A model generated the notes under the pieces. The model saw nothing but the letters and a program-made list of their open reading frames with translations, was not told where the DNA came from and did no database searches. Positions 41,647-49,903 of a DNA stretch of 64,000 nt are shown in pieces. Source of the DNA: Microsyncoccus archaeolyticus (GTDB taxonomy: Bacteria > Patescibacteriota > Minisyncoccia > Minisyncoccales > Minisyncoccaceae); assembly GCA_036987155.1 (NCBI GenBank), contig BTXY01000002.1, forward strand, positions 1 to 64,000, given 5' to 3'. Each line of letters begins with the position of its first letter. Within the stretch, counting starts at the first letter, position 1. The translations under genes and the position numbers were made by a program.

Positions 41647-42933
41647 GTGTCAAACAAATCCTTTACCCTAATTGAAATTTTAACAGTCATCCTCATAGTA
41701 GGTATTCTTTCTGGAGTAATTATTGTAGCAACAAACAATGTAATTGACTCTACCCAGGATGCAAAGAGGAAAAAGGATCTAGACTCAATATCCAAAGCAC
41801 TCATGGAATACGGAGTAATGACAGGTTCTTACCCAGTAGAAGCTTCTGAGTGTAACATAGGGGATGGAACGTGTTTGGATGAATTAATTGATTCTGGATA
41901 TGCCAAAGGGTTTCCTCTAGACCCTTCTGGAGATAGGTACAAGTATACTTCTGATGGAACAACCTATACAATCAAGGCAACCTTGTCTAGTAACCAAACC
42001 CTGGCTTACAGTCCTGATACTGGGTATTCTCAGTACGCTGGATTAGTAGGGTATACTAAGAGAAAATCAATTACAATCAATTCCTCTGCATCATTAACAG
42101 ATTACCAGGTCAAGATAGATGTTACTTATGACTCTGACATGCAAGCTGATTTTGATGATTTAAGATTTACTTTGTCTAATGGTACTACTGAGCTTAGTCA
42201 TTGGTTGGAATCAAAGACAGATTCTGTTTCTGCAGTATTCTGGGTTAAGGTTCCTTCCTTGTCTATTGGAGACAATACAATCTACGCATACTATGGCAAT
42301 GCTTCTGCTTCTTCTGGTTCTGATGGGGATAATACGTTTGAGTTCTTTGATGGGTTTGAGGGTAGTAGTTTGGATACTAGTAAGTGGAATCGAAATACAT
42401 GGGGAACTTGCACAATAACAATTTCTAATAGTGTTTGTTCTTTGTATTCGGCAACAGGTAATTCTCATTATCAAAACATTAGATCAAAAACAACTTTTTC
42501 AAGGCCCGCTATAATTGAATCAAGATATAAAGAAAGTTCTTCAAGATATTATGGAAATATTGGTTTTGAAACTTCTAATACTTCTTCATATATTTTTGAA
42601 GGAAATTATACGGGTCATAATATTGCTGGTGGTTATAGTTCGTCGGGTTCGTTGCATACTCAAGTTGCCTATACAACCTTTGCAGCAGAAAGTGCTAGTA
42701 CCTATTATCGAGGAACCTTAAAAATGGGGGAAAGTTCTCAAGAGTTTTTAAGAAATGATTCATCAATGGCAACAAGATCAGATGCTACGCCTTCTGGTTC
42801 TTATTACCTTAGAATAGCAGAGGTTTCTCCATACAATGCAGCTTATCAATTAGATGTTGACTGGATATCAGTTCGTAAATATTCAGCAACCGAACCATCT
42901 GTTTCTTCTTGGGGGAGCGAAGAATCTTTTTAA
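41647..42933 (+). CDS. Type IV pilin-like protein with DUF2341/lectin-like C-terminal domains
   Basis: The N-terminus 'KSFTLIEILTVILIVGILSG' is a type III/IV prepilin leader plus hydrophobic helix, but the residue before Phe is Ser instead of the usual Gly. A pseudopilin-like region with 'DAKRKKDLDSISKALMEYG' and 'YPVEASEC' follows. Then comes a DUF2341 domain ('RKSITINSSASLTDYQVKID', 'SIGDNTIYAYYGNASASSGS') and a concanavalin-like domain. Translation starts at GTG 41647 with no Shine-Dalgarno. It is probably a minor pilin presenting a sugar-binding head outside the cell. Confidence 0.85.
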   Translation: MSNKSFTLIEILTVILIVGILSGVIIVATNNVIDSTQDAKRKKDLDSISKALMEYGVMTGSYPVEASECNIGDGTCLDELIDSGYAKGFPLDPSGDRYKYTSDGTTYTIKATLSSNQTLAYSPDTGYSQYAGLVGYTKRKSITINSSASLTDYQVKIDVTYDSDMQADFDDLRFTLSNGTTELSHWLESKTDSVSAVFWVKVPSLSIGDNTIYAYYGNASASSGSDGDNTFEFFDGFEGSSLDTSKWNRNTWGTCTITISNSVCSLYSATGNSHYQNIRSKTTFSRPAIIESRYKESSSRYYGNIGFETSNTSSYIFEGNYTGHNIAGGYSSSGSLHTQVAYTTFAAESASTYYRGTLKMGESSQEFLRNDSSMATRSDATPSGSYYLRIAEVSPYNAAYQLDVDWISVRKYSATEPSVSSWGSEESF

Positions 42934-42937
42934 TGAC

Positions 42938-42965
42938 TTGATTTTATTTATTTTTCTGCTAAAAT
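42938..42965 (+). promoter_or_regulatory. tRNA cluster promoter
   Basis: TTGATT (42938-42943), 16-bp spacer with TG at 42957-42958, TAAAAT (42960-42965). Predicted start ~42972, five bases ahead of the first tRNA. Confidence 0.6.
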
Positions 42966-42976
42966 GCATGTATTAT

Positions 42977-43047
42977 AGCGGTTTAGAGGAGTAGTACCTC
43001 GCCAGTCTCATAAGCTGGAGACCCTAGTGCAATTCTAGGAACCGCAA
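42977..43047 (+). tRNA. tRNA-fMet (CAT), initiator-type with aberrant D and T loops
   Basis: The cloverleaf folds with acceptor GCGGTT/AACCGC (pairs 2-7) and an unpaired A1-A72, D stem GAGG/CCTC, anticodon CAT at 43009-43011 and T stem CCTAG/CTAGG. A mismatched first pair and A11-U24 are initiator features. The D loop AGTAGTA lacks the GG pair. The T loop is TGCAATT instead of TTCxAxT, so the usual G18-psi55 contact is absent. The three G-C pairs of the anticodon stem are not present. CCA is not encoded. Confidence 0.8.
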
Positions 43048-43081
43048 CATGTTTTTTTGGGCTTCTCATTGTAATCTTAGG

Positions 43082-43154
43082 GCCTGAGTAGCTCAGTGGT
43101 TAGAGCGTTCGTTTCATAAGCGAAAAGTCGTGGGTTCGATTCCCACCTTAGGCA
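43082..43154 (+). tRNA. tRNA-Met (CAT), elongator-type
   Basis: Acceptor GCCTGAG/CTTAGGC (one G-T), D stem GCTC/GAGC with AGTGGTTA, anticodon loop TTCATAA (CAT at 43115-43117), T loop TTCGATT. All loops are normal. A tRNA-Ile whose CAT is modified to lysidine cannot be fully excluded. No encoded CCA. Confidence 0.9.
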
Positions 43155-43161
43155 CAAATAT

Positions 43162-43235
43162 GGATCCGTAGCGAAATTGGTTATCGCGCCTCCCTGTCAC
43201 GGAGGAGACTGCCGGTTCGAGCCCGGTCGGGTCCG
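43162..43235 (+). tRNA. tRNA-Asp (GTC)
   Basis: Acceptor GGATCCG/CGGGTCC (one T-G pair), anticodon stem CCTCC/GGAGG with loop CTGTCAC (GTC at 43196-43198), T loop TTCGAGC, discriminator G73 as usual for tRNA-Asp. Confidence 0.93.
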
Positions 43236-43255
43236 CAAAAACCTTCTAAAACTAT

Positions 43256-43284
43256 TTGATTTTTCTTGTAAAATAGGGTAAAAT
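43256..43284 (+). promoter_or_regulatory. pheST promoter, near-leaderless
   Basis: TTGATT (43256-43261), 17-bp spacer, TAAAAT (43279-43284). Predicted start ~43291, five bases before the pheS ATG. Confidence 0.55.
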
Positions 43285-43295
43285 AACCTTATATT

Positions 43296-44303
43296 ATGGA
43301 TTTTGAAGAATTAAGGAAAACAATAGAAAAAGAGCTTAAAGAAATTAAAAACTCAAAAGAATTGAGGGATTTTTCTAAAAAATACTTAGGCAAAAAAGGA
43401 GAAATTAGAAAAATATTTGAAGAAATAAAAGATTTAACTTTAGAAGAAAAAAAAGTAATAGGTCAAGAAATAAATTCTTTTATAAAGGATATTGATGTTA
43501 AGGTGGAAGAATTGGGAAAAGTATTGAAAGAAGATTTCTCTCAAGAAAAGATTGATATTAATGTTCCTCCAAAAAGTATTGAAATTGGACACTTACATCC
43601 CATAACTCAAGTTAGAAGAGAGATAGAAAACATTTTTCAATTAATGGGATTTTCAGTTGTAGAAGGTCCTGAAGTGGAAGACACTTGGCATAATTTTGAT
43701 TCATTAAATATTCCAGAAGGACACCCTGCTAGAGACGCATTGTCTTTAGGAAAAACTTTTTATTTAAGAAAAAACCTAGTTTTAAGAAGCCATACTTCTC
43801 CTGCTCAAACAAGGTACATGAAAAAGATGGGAGCCCCTTTAAGAATTGTTATTCCTGGAAGAGTTTACCGTTACGAAAGAACAGATGCTTCTCATGAAAC
43901 AAACTTTTATCAAATAGAAGGATTAATGCTCGATGAAAATATTTCTGTTGCCAACTTAAAAGGTGTTTTAGAAAGATTTCTACAAGAATTCTTTAAAAAG
44001 AAAGTTGAAATTAGGTTAAGGCCAAGCTATTTTCCTTTTACTGAGCCAAGCTTTGAAATTGATATGAGTTGTACTGTTTGTTCTGGAGAAGGTTGTCCAG
44101 CGTGTAAAAAAACTGGTTGGGTTGAAATATTGGGAGCAGGAATGGTTCACCCAAATGTTATTGAGAACGGGGGATTAGATTCTGAAAAATGGAAAGGTTT
44201 TGCTTTTGGAATGTCAATTGATAGATTAACAATGATGAAGTATAAAATTAATGATATCCGCTGGTTTCATAGCGGAAATCTTAAATTTTTAAAACAATTT
44301 TAA
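43296..44303 (+). CDS. pheS: Phenylalanyl-tRNA synthetase alpha subunit
   Basis: Class II catalytic subunit: N-terminal coiled-coil tRNA-binding arm ('LRDFSKKYLGKKGEIRKIFE'), motif 1 'HPITQVRREIENIFQLMGF', motif 2 'FHETNFYQIEG'-type 'ASHETNFYQIEGLM' with 'PGRVYRYERTDA', and motif 3 'GFAFGMSIDRLTMMKY'. Normal length (335). pheT follows after 1 nt. Confidence 0.96.
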   Translation: MDFEELRKTIEKELKEIKNSKELRDFSKKYLGKKGEIRKIFEEIKDLTLEEKKVIGQEINSFIKDIDVKVEELGKVLKEDFSQEKIDINVPPKSIEIGHLHPITQVRREIENIFQLMGFSVVEGPEVEDTWHNFDSLNIPEGHPARDALSLGKTFYLRKNLVLRSHTSPAQTRYMKKMGAPLRIVIPGRVYRYERTDASHETNFYQIEGLMLDENISVANLKGVLERFLQEFFKKKVEIRLRPSYFPFTEPSFEIDMSCTVCSGEGCPACKKTGWVEILGAGMVHPNVIENGGLDSEKWKGFAFGMSIDRLTMMKYKINDIRWFHSGNLKFLKQF

Positions 44304-44304
44304 A

Positions 44305-46224
44305 ATGATAGTATCATATTCTTGGTTAAATTCTTTTTTTAAAAAGCCACTTCCTCAGCCAGAAAAACTAGCCGAGGTTTTAACCATGCATTCATTTGAA
44401 GTTGAATCAGTAGAAAGACTAAAGAATGATTGGATATTTAATGTTGATGTTCTACCAGATAGAGCAGGAGATTCATTGTCTCACATTGGAATTGCTAGAG
44501 AATGTGCAGCAGTTCTTAATTTAAAGATGATTTATTCTGAAAGCAAAATAAAGCAGTTTGGAGAAAAAAATAAATACAAACTAAATATTGAAATTAAGGA
44601 CAAAAACTGCAAAAGATATTCGGCTAGAATAATTTCTAATGTTGTGGTTGGGCCTTCTCCTAAATGGGTTCAAGACAAGCTTAATAATTGTGGAATCAAT
44701 TCTATTAATAATATAGTTGATGCTACTAACTATGTAATGCTTGAATTGGGTCAACCCCTTCATGCTTTTGATTATGATAAAATAGGGGGACATAAAATAA
44801 CAATAAGGCATGCTAAACCAAACGAAAATATAATGTTACTTAGTGGAAATGAATGTGTTTTAGATAAAAAAGTAATGGTTATTGCTGATGACAAGAAAGC
44901 TCTAGCAATTGCTGGAATAAAAGGAGGAAAAGATGCAGAGGTAGATCTAGAAACTAAAATAATCGTAATAGAATCAGCTAATTTTGATTCTAAAACAATA
45001 GGCCAGACTGCAAGAAGGTTAAACTTAAGAACAGATGCATCGGCTAGATTTGAAAATCATTTAGACCCTAATTTAACCGAAAAAGCATTAGACAAGGTTT
45101 GCTCTTTAATAAATGATTGGGCAAAAGGAGAGGTTTCTCCGGAAATAATCGATGTTTATCCTGAAAAAGTTAAACCAATCAAGATTAAACTAGATTTAAG
45201 CTTGTTTAATAAGGTTTTGGGAATTAATATTCCTTTAAACGATATTGTTAGTATATTAAATCGTTTAGAAATTAAAGTAGTCTCTAAAAATAATACGAAC
45301 ATATTATTAGAAATACCAACTTTTAGACAAGATTTAGTTATTCCAGAAAATATTATTGAAGAAATCGGAAGAATCAATGGTTATGATAAAATTCCTTCTC
45401 AATTGCCATGTTCTTTTTTGTCTCCAGCAGAAAGAAATAACGAACTATTTTTAATTAATAAGATTAGAGATATTTTTAAAGAATTAAATTATTCAGAAGT
45501 ATATAATTATTCTTTTGTGTCTGAAAAAGAAGTCAAAGGATTAAAAGCTGAGCCAATAAATAATCCAGTTAGTAGTTTTTTCAAATATTTAAGACCTAGC
45601 TTAATTCCTCAGATTACTAATAACATCAATGAAAATCTTAAATTCTTTAATCAAGTAAAAATATTTGAAATTGGAAAGGTGTTTGTTCCAGAAGACAAGA
45701 AAATACAAGAGAAAATAATAATTGGCGGAGGAGTCTCTTTAATGGATTTGGCTAAATTAAAGGGAGAACTATTGTGTCTTCTAAATAATTTAGGAATTAA
45801 AGCCTCTTTTAAAGGATTAGAATTAAAGATTAATGGAGATAAGGCGGGCCAAATTATTTTAATGAAAAACATGATTTGTTTTGAAATAGAATTTAATTTA
45901 TTAATGAAGAATAAAAAAGAAGATAGAGAATACGAAAAAATATCTTATCATCCAGAAGCAATAAGAGATATTTCGGGATTAATTAATGAAGAAATTGACA
46001 TAGAAGATATTAAAGATGAAATTAAAACAAAAGAATTAGTTAAAAGTGTTGAGGTATTTGATGTGTATAAGGGCAATTCAATTGCTAAAGAGCTTAAAAG
46101 CATATCAATGCATATTATTTTTCAATCAGAAGAAAGAACGCTTGATTCGGAAATAATAGATAAAACTTTAAAAGAAATAATAAAATCTCTTACAGAAAAG
46201 TTTAACTGGCAAGAGAGGAAATAA
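44305..46224 (+). CDS. pheT: Phenylalanyl-tRNA synthetase beta subunit, short form lacking the EMAP/OB domain
   Basis: The N-terminus 'MIVSYSWLNSFFKKPLPQPE' runs through 'MHSFEVESVERL' directly into 'FNVDVLPDRAGDSLSHIGIA'. The ~110-residue EMAP-II-like OB fold normally found between these two elements is missing. The B3/B4 editing region ('GQPLHAFDYDKI', 'IGQTARRLNLRTDASARFEN'), the B5 domain, the catalytic-like domain and the C-terminal ferredoxin-like anticodon domain are present. Total 639 residues against ~800 in E. coli. It follows pheS at 1 nt and precedes gyrB at 4 nt. Confidence 0.94.
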   Translation: MIVSYSWLNSFFKKPLPQPEKLAEVLTMHSFEVESVERLKNDWIFNVDVLPDRAGDSLSHIGIARECAAVLNLKMIYSESKIKQFGEKNKYKLNIEIKDKNCKRYSARIISNVVVGPSPKWVQDKLNNCGINSINNIVDATNYVMLELGQPLHAFDYDKIGGHKITIRHAKPNENIMLLSGNECVLDKKVMVIADDKKALAIAGIKGGKDAEVDLETKIIVIESANFDSKTIGQTARRLNLRTDASARFENHLDPNLTEKALDKVCSLINDWAKGEVSPEIIDVYPEKVKPIKIKLDLSLFNKVLGINIPLNDIVSILNRLEIKVVSKNNTNILLEIPTFRQDLVIPENIIEEIGRINGYDKIPSQLPCSFLSPAERNNELFLINKIRDIFKELNYSEVYNYSFVSEKEVKGLKAEPINNPVSSFFKYLRPSLIPQITNNINENLKFFNQVKIFEIGKVFVPEDKKIQEKIIIGGGVSLMDLAKLKGELLCLLNNLGIKASFKGLELKINGDKAGQIILMKNMICFEIEFNLLMKNKKEDREYEKISYHPEAIRDISGLINEEIDIEDIKDEIKTKELVKSVEVFDVYKGNSIAKELKSISMHIIFQSEERTLDSEIIDKTLKEIIKSLTEKFNWQERK

Positions 46225-46228
46225 CAAT

Positions 46229-48139
46229 ATGGCAAAAGAATCATACAGTGCAAAAGATATTTATGTGTTGGAAGGTCTTGATCCAGTAAGAAAAAGACCT
46301 GGTATGTATATTGGTTCAACTGGACCTCAGGGTTTACATCATTTGGTTTACGAAGTAGTAGACAATTCTCTTGACGAAGCATTGGGAGGATATTGTGATA
46401 AAATTGAGGTATACTTATTACCCAATAATCAGGTAAAAGTAACTGATAATGGAAGAGGTATTCCAGTTGATAAGCACGAGAAAACAAAGAAATCAGCATT
46501 AGAAACCATTATGACAACACTTCATGCTGGTGGAAAGTTTGGTTCCGGAGCATATAAAGTTTCTGGAGGTCTTCATGGTGTTGGAGTTTCGGTTGTTTGT
46601 GCTTTATCTAAAAATATGACTGCTGAGGTTTGCAGGGGTGGCGGGCTTTATGCTCAAAGTTACAAACAAGGAAAACCGGTTTCAGCAGTAAAGAAAACAG
46701 GAACTTGCAAACAAACAGGAACAATTATTACTTTTGAACCAGATCCAGAAATATTCAAAGAAATAGTTTTTGATAGAAAGAAGTTGTTGAATCATTTAAG
46801 ACAGCAAGCTTATTTAACAAAAGGAGTAAGAATTGATTTTTATGATTTACGTGATGAGAAAAATACTTTTGACTACCATTTTTATTTTGAGGGTGGAGTT
46901 AAATCATATTTAAGGCATTTAACCAAGAATGCTGACTCTTTGCATAATAATGCTTTTTATGGAACAGGAGAAAAAGAAGATATTGTTGTTGAAGCAGCTT
47001 TTGTTTATACCGACGATTACGAAATATATGAAGAAAGTTTTACTAATAATATTTTTACATCAGAAGGAGGAATGCACTTAACGGGTTTTAGATCTGCTTT
47101 AACTCGTTTAATTAATGATTATGCAAGAAAAGGAGGGTTTCTTAAAGAATCAGAGCCTAATTTGACTGGAGATGACATTAGGGAAGGATTAACGGCCATT
47201 GTTTCAATTAAAATTAAAGAGCCTCAATTTGAAGGTCAAACAAAATCAAAATTAGGAAATCCTGAAGCAAGAACAGCTACTGAAACAGTTGTTTCAGAAG
47301 CTTTATCTGATTATTTAGAAAAGTTTCCTCAAGATACTAAAATAATTATTGAAAAAGCAGTATTGTCATATAAAGCAAGAAAAGCAGCTAAAGCAGCAAA
47401 AGAAACTGTTTTAAGAAAAGGAGTTTTAGATGGCTTATCTCTTCCAGGAAAATTGTCTGATTGTACAACCAGAAATCCAGAAGAAGCAGAATTATATATT
47501 GTGGAGGGAGAATCTGCGGGAGGTTCAAGCAGACAAGCAAGGAATAGAAGGTTTCAAGCAATTCTTCCTTTAAGAGGAAAAATTCTTAATGTAGAAAGAG
47601 TGAGATTGGATAAAATGTTATCTTCTACGGAAGTCAAGGCTTTAATTGTTGCTTTGGGAGCAGCTATTGCTGATGATTTTAATTTAGAGAAATTGAGATA
47701 TCACAGAATTATTATTATGTGTGATGCTGATTCTGATGGAAATCACATTAAGACCCTATTGATGACTTTATTTTTTAGACACTTCAAACCAATAATTGAA
47801 AATGGATATTTATACGTTGCCCAGCCACCGCTTTATAAAATACAAACTGGAAAAGAAATACAATATTGTTATTCTGAAGACGAAAAAGATAAGTACATAG
47901 CATCCCTCAAAGATAAAGCTAAATTAAATATTCAAAGGTATAAAGGTCTAGGAGAAATGAACCCAGAGCAATTATGGGAAACAACAATGGATCCCTCTCA
48001 AAGAATATTGCTTCAAGTTGGAGTTGAAGATGCTAAAGAAGCTGATGATACTTTTGACATGTTAATGGGTAAAGATGTTTTACCAAGAAAAAGGTTTATT
48101 CAGAGCTCAGCCAAAAGCGTGAAAAACCTTGATATTTAA
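46229..48139 (+). CDS. gyrB: DNA gyrase subunit B
   Basis: ATPase subunit of type IIA topoisomerase. GHKL motifs: 'YEVVDNSLDEALGGYCD', 'VTDNGRGIPVDKHEK', 'HAGGKFGSGAYKVSGGLHGV' and QTKxK 'EGQTKSKLGN'. TOPRIM: 'IVEGESAGGSSRQARNRRFQ' and 'IIMCDADSDGNHIKTLL'. The C-terminal 'QRYKGLGEMNPEQLWETTMD' is typical of gyrB/parE. The length (636) is the short form without the proteobacterial insertion. Gyrase is favoured over ParE by the RNRRFQAILPLRGK-type sequence, but gyrA is not in view. Confidence 0.93.
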   Translation: MAKESYSAKDIYVLEGLDPVRKRPGMYIGSTGPQGLHHLVYEVVDNSLDEALGGYCDKIEVYLLPNNQVKVTDNGRGIPVDKHEKTKKSALETIMTTLHAGGKFGSGAYKVSGGLHGVGVSVVCALSKNMTAEVCRGGGLYAQSYKQGKPVSAVKKTGTCKQTGTIITFEPDPEIFKEIVFDRKKLLNHLRQQAYLTKGVRIDFYDLRDEKNTFDYHFYFEGGVKSYLRHLTKNADSLHNNAFYGTGEKEDIVVEAAFVYTDDYEIYEESFTNNIFTSEGGMHLTGFRSALTRLINDYARKGGFLKESEPNLTGDDIREGLTAIVSIKIKEPQFEGQTKSKLGNPEARTATETVVSEALSDYLEKFPQDTKIIIEKAVLSYKARKAAKAAKETVLRKGVLDGLSLPGKLSDCTTRNPEEAELYIVEGESAGGSSRQARNRRFQAILPLRGKILNVERVRLDKMLSSTEVKALIVALGAAIADDFNLEKLRYHRIIIMCDADSDGNHIKTLLMTLFFRHFKPIIENGYLYVAQPPLYKIQTGKEIQYCYSEDEKDKYIASLKDKAKLNIQRYKGLGEMNPEQLWETTMDPSQRILLQVGVEDAKEADDTFDMLMGKDVLPRKRFIQSSAKSVKNLDI

Positions 48140-48147
48140 GGCAATAA

Positions 48148-48176
48148 TTGACATTTAACCCTTATTTTGCTAATCT
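48148..48176 (+). promoter_or_regulatory. secE-nusG-rplK promoter, near-leaderless
   Basis: TTGACA (48148-48153), 17-bp spacer with TG at 48168-48169, TAATCT (48171-48176). Predicted start ~48183, three bases before the secE ATG. Confidence 0.5.
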
Positions 48177-48185
48177 ATACAATAT

Positions 48186-48365
48186 ATGAAAATATCGAAT
48201 CTTTTTAAAGATGCGGGTTCAGAAATTAAGAAAATAACCTGGCCAACTCGCAAAGAAACAATCAAATATACTTTAATAGTAATAGGCATGTCAGTATTTG
48301 TTGCCTCTCTTTTAGGTGTTTTTGATTTCTTTTTTGTTAAATTATTAGAAAAGTACGTATTTTAA
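48186..48365 (+). CDS. secE: Preprotein translocase subunit SecE
   Basis: A 59-residue protein read directly from the sequence. It opens 'MKISNLFKDAGSEIKKITWP' with the SecE signature KKITWPTRKET, followed by one transmembrane helix ('LIVIGMSVFVASLLGVFDFF') and a short tail. It forms the SecYEG channel with SecY and SecG. The order secE-nusG-rplK is conserved across bacteria, and nusG starts 2 nt after its stop. Confidence 0.92.
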   Translation: MKISNLFKDAGSEIKKITWPTRKETIKYTLIVIGMSVFVASLLGVFDFFFVKLLEKYVF

Positions 48366-48367
48366 TT

Positions 48368-48913
48368 ATGGCAAAACAGCAAGCAACAACTGAAAAAAGA
48401 TGGTATGTACTTCACACTTATTCTGGATATGAAGATGCAGTGGCAAAAAGCTTGAAGCAAAGAGTTGAGTCTTTGGGTATGGAAGATAAAATCTTTAATG
48501 TTTTAGTTCCTAAAGAAAAAAAGATTAAAATTAAAAACGGAAAGAAAAAAACAGTTGAAGAAAAGGTTTATCCAGGTTATGTTCTAGTAGAGATGATAGT
48601 AACTGATGATTCTTGGTATGTTGTTAGAAACACTCCTAATGTTACTGGTTTTGTTGGTTCGGGAACCGTTCCTTTACCAGTTTCAATAGAGGAAATGAGC
48701 TTGTTAAATAAAAAAATAGAAGCAGAAGAGCCAAAATACAATATTGAATTCAGAAAAGGTGATTTAATTAAAATAATAGACGGACCTTTCAAAGATTCTG
48801 AAGGAAAAGTATCTGGAATTGATAAAGAAAAAGGTAAGGTTAAGGTTATGATTAATATGTTTGGTCGTGACACACCGCTAGAATTAGATTCATTACAAAT
48901 TAAGAAACTATAA
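48368..48913 (+). CDS. nusG: Transcription termination/antitermination protein NusG
   Basis: NGN domain 'RWYVLHTYSGYEDAVAKSLK' and 'VYPGYVLVEMIVTDDSWYVV', with 'RNTPNVTGFVGSG'. The C-terminal KOW domain is 'FRKGDLIKIIDGPFKDSEGK' and 'VKVMINMFGRDTPLELD'. The 181-residue length is normal. It couples RNA polymerase to ribosome or Rho. It lies between secE and rplK. Confidence 0.96.
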   Translation: MAKQQATTEKRWYVLHTYSGYEDAVAKSLKQRVESLGMEDKIFNVLVPKEKKIKIKNGKKKTVEEKVYPGYVLVEMIVTDDSWYVVRNTPNVTGFVGSGTVPLPVSIEEMSLLNKKIEAEEPKYNIEFRKGDLIKIIDGPFKDSEGKVSGIDKEKGKVKVMINMFGRDTPLELDSLQIKKL

Positions 48914-48914
48914 T

Positions 48915-49340
48915 ATGGCAAAAGAAATAAAGAAAGTAATAAAATTACACATTCAAGCAGGAAAAGCAACCCCAGCGCCCCCTGTTGGTCCAGCATTAGC
49001 TCAATATCAAGTAAATATTGCTGAGTTTTGTCAGAGGTTTAATGATGCAACAAGAGAATTGGGAGATTTTAAAATACCAGTTGACATTATTGTTTATGCA
49101 GATCGTTCTTATGAAATGAAGCTTCATGAACCCCCAGCAAGCCAATTAATTAAAAAAGCATTAGGCTTAGAAAAAGGATCAGGAGAGCCGAATAAAAAGA
49201 AGGTTGGTAAAATCACAACAGCTCAACTAGAAGAAATAGCTAAACAAAAAATGAAAGATCTTAATACCGAAGACATGGATCAGGCTGTTAAAATTCTTGA
49301 AGGTACAGCTAGATCATTAGGAATTGAAGTTGAAAAATGA
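48915..49340 (+). CDS. rplK: Ribosomal protein L11
   Basis: 141 residues with L11 motifs 'IKLHIQAGKATPAPPVGPAL', 'NIAEFCQRFNDATRELG', 'PPASQLIKKALGLEKGSGEP' and 'LEGTARSLGIEVE'. It belongs to the GTPase-associated centre of the 50S subunit. The usual next gene rplA (L1) is absent here; dcd follows with a 4-nt overlap. Confidence 0.97.
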   Translation: MAKEIKKVIKLHIQAGKATPAPPVGPALAQYQVNIAEFCQRFNDATRELGDFKIPVDIIVYADRSYEMKLHEPPASQLIKKALGLEKGSGEPNKKKVGKITTAQLEEIAKQKMKDLNTEDMDQAVKILEGTARSLGIEVEK

Positions 49341-49903
49341 TTTTAGGAGACAAAGACATTGAAAAAGCACTTAACGATAAATCTATTCAGATAATTCCGG
49401 AGCCAAATTTAGCAGAACAATTAGGTTCTGCTTCTTTAGACTTAAGACTTGGAAATGAATTTATGGTTTTTGAACATGCTAAAAAGCCATATATTGATAC
49501 TAGGAACCAAGAAACATTTAAAGACATGACTAAAATGGTAAGGATAGAAAATGGCAATTCTTTTGTTTTTCATCCTGGTCAGTTTGTACTGGGTGCAACA
49601 TTAGAAGAAGTGTATCTTCCAGATGACATATGTGCAAGAATTGATGGAAGGTCAAGCTTAGGAAGATTGGGAATTATTGTTCATTCAACAGCAGGGCATA
49701 TTGATCCTGGGTTTAGAGGGAAAATCGTTTTGGAAATGCAAAACATTGGCATGATTCCAATTCTTCTTTATCCAGAGACAAGAATTTGTCAATTAGTGTT
49801 TGAGAAATTATTAACCCCAACTAGTAAACCATATTACAAAAAAGCAGGTGCTAAGTATGTTAATGTTAAGCACCCTCAAGAAAGTAAACTAGAACAATCA
49901 TAA
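49337..49903 (+). CDS. dcd: dCTP deaminase
   Basis: Trimeric dUTPase-fold enzyme: 'QLGSASLDLRLGNEFMVF', 'HPGQFVLGATLEEVYLP', 'RIDGRSSLGRLGIIVHSTAG' and 'HIDPGFRGKIVLEMQN'. It makes dUTP from dCTP and in some members hydrolyses it to dUMP; the sequence does not decide. Length 188. It is the first gene of a pyrimidine deoxynucleotide run dcd-tmk-deoC. Confidence 0.94.
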   Translation: MILGDKDIEKALNDKSIQIIPEPNLAEQLGSASLDLRLGNEFMVFEHAKKPYIDTRNQETFKDMTKMVRIENGNSFVFHPGQFVLGATLEEVYLPDDICARIDGRSSLGRLGIIVHSTAGHIDPGFRGKIVLEMQNIGMIPILLYPETRICQLVFEKLLTPTSKPYYKKAGAKYVNVKHPQESKLEQS

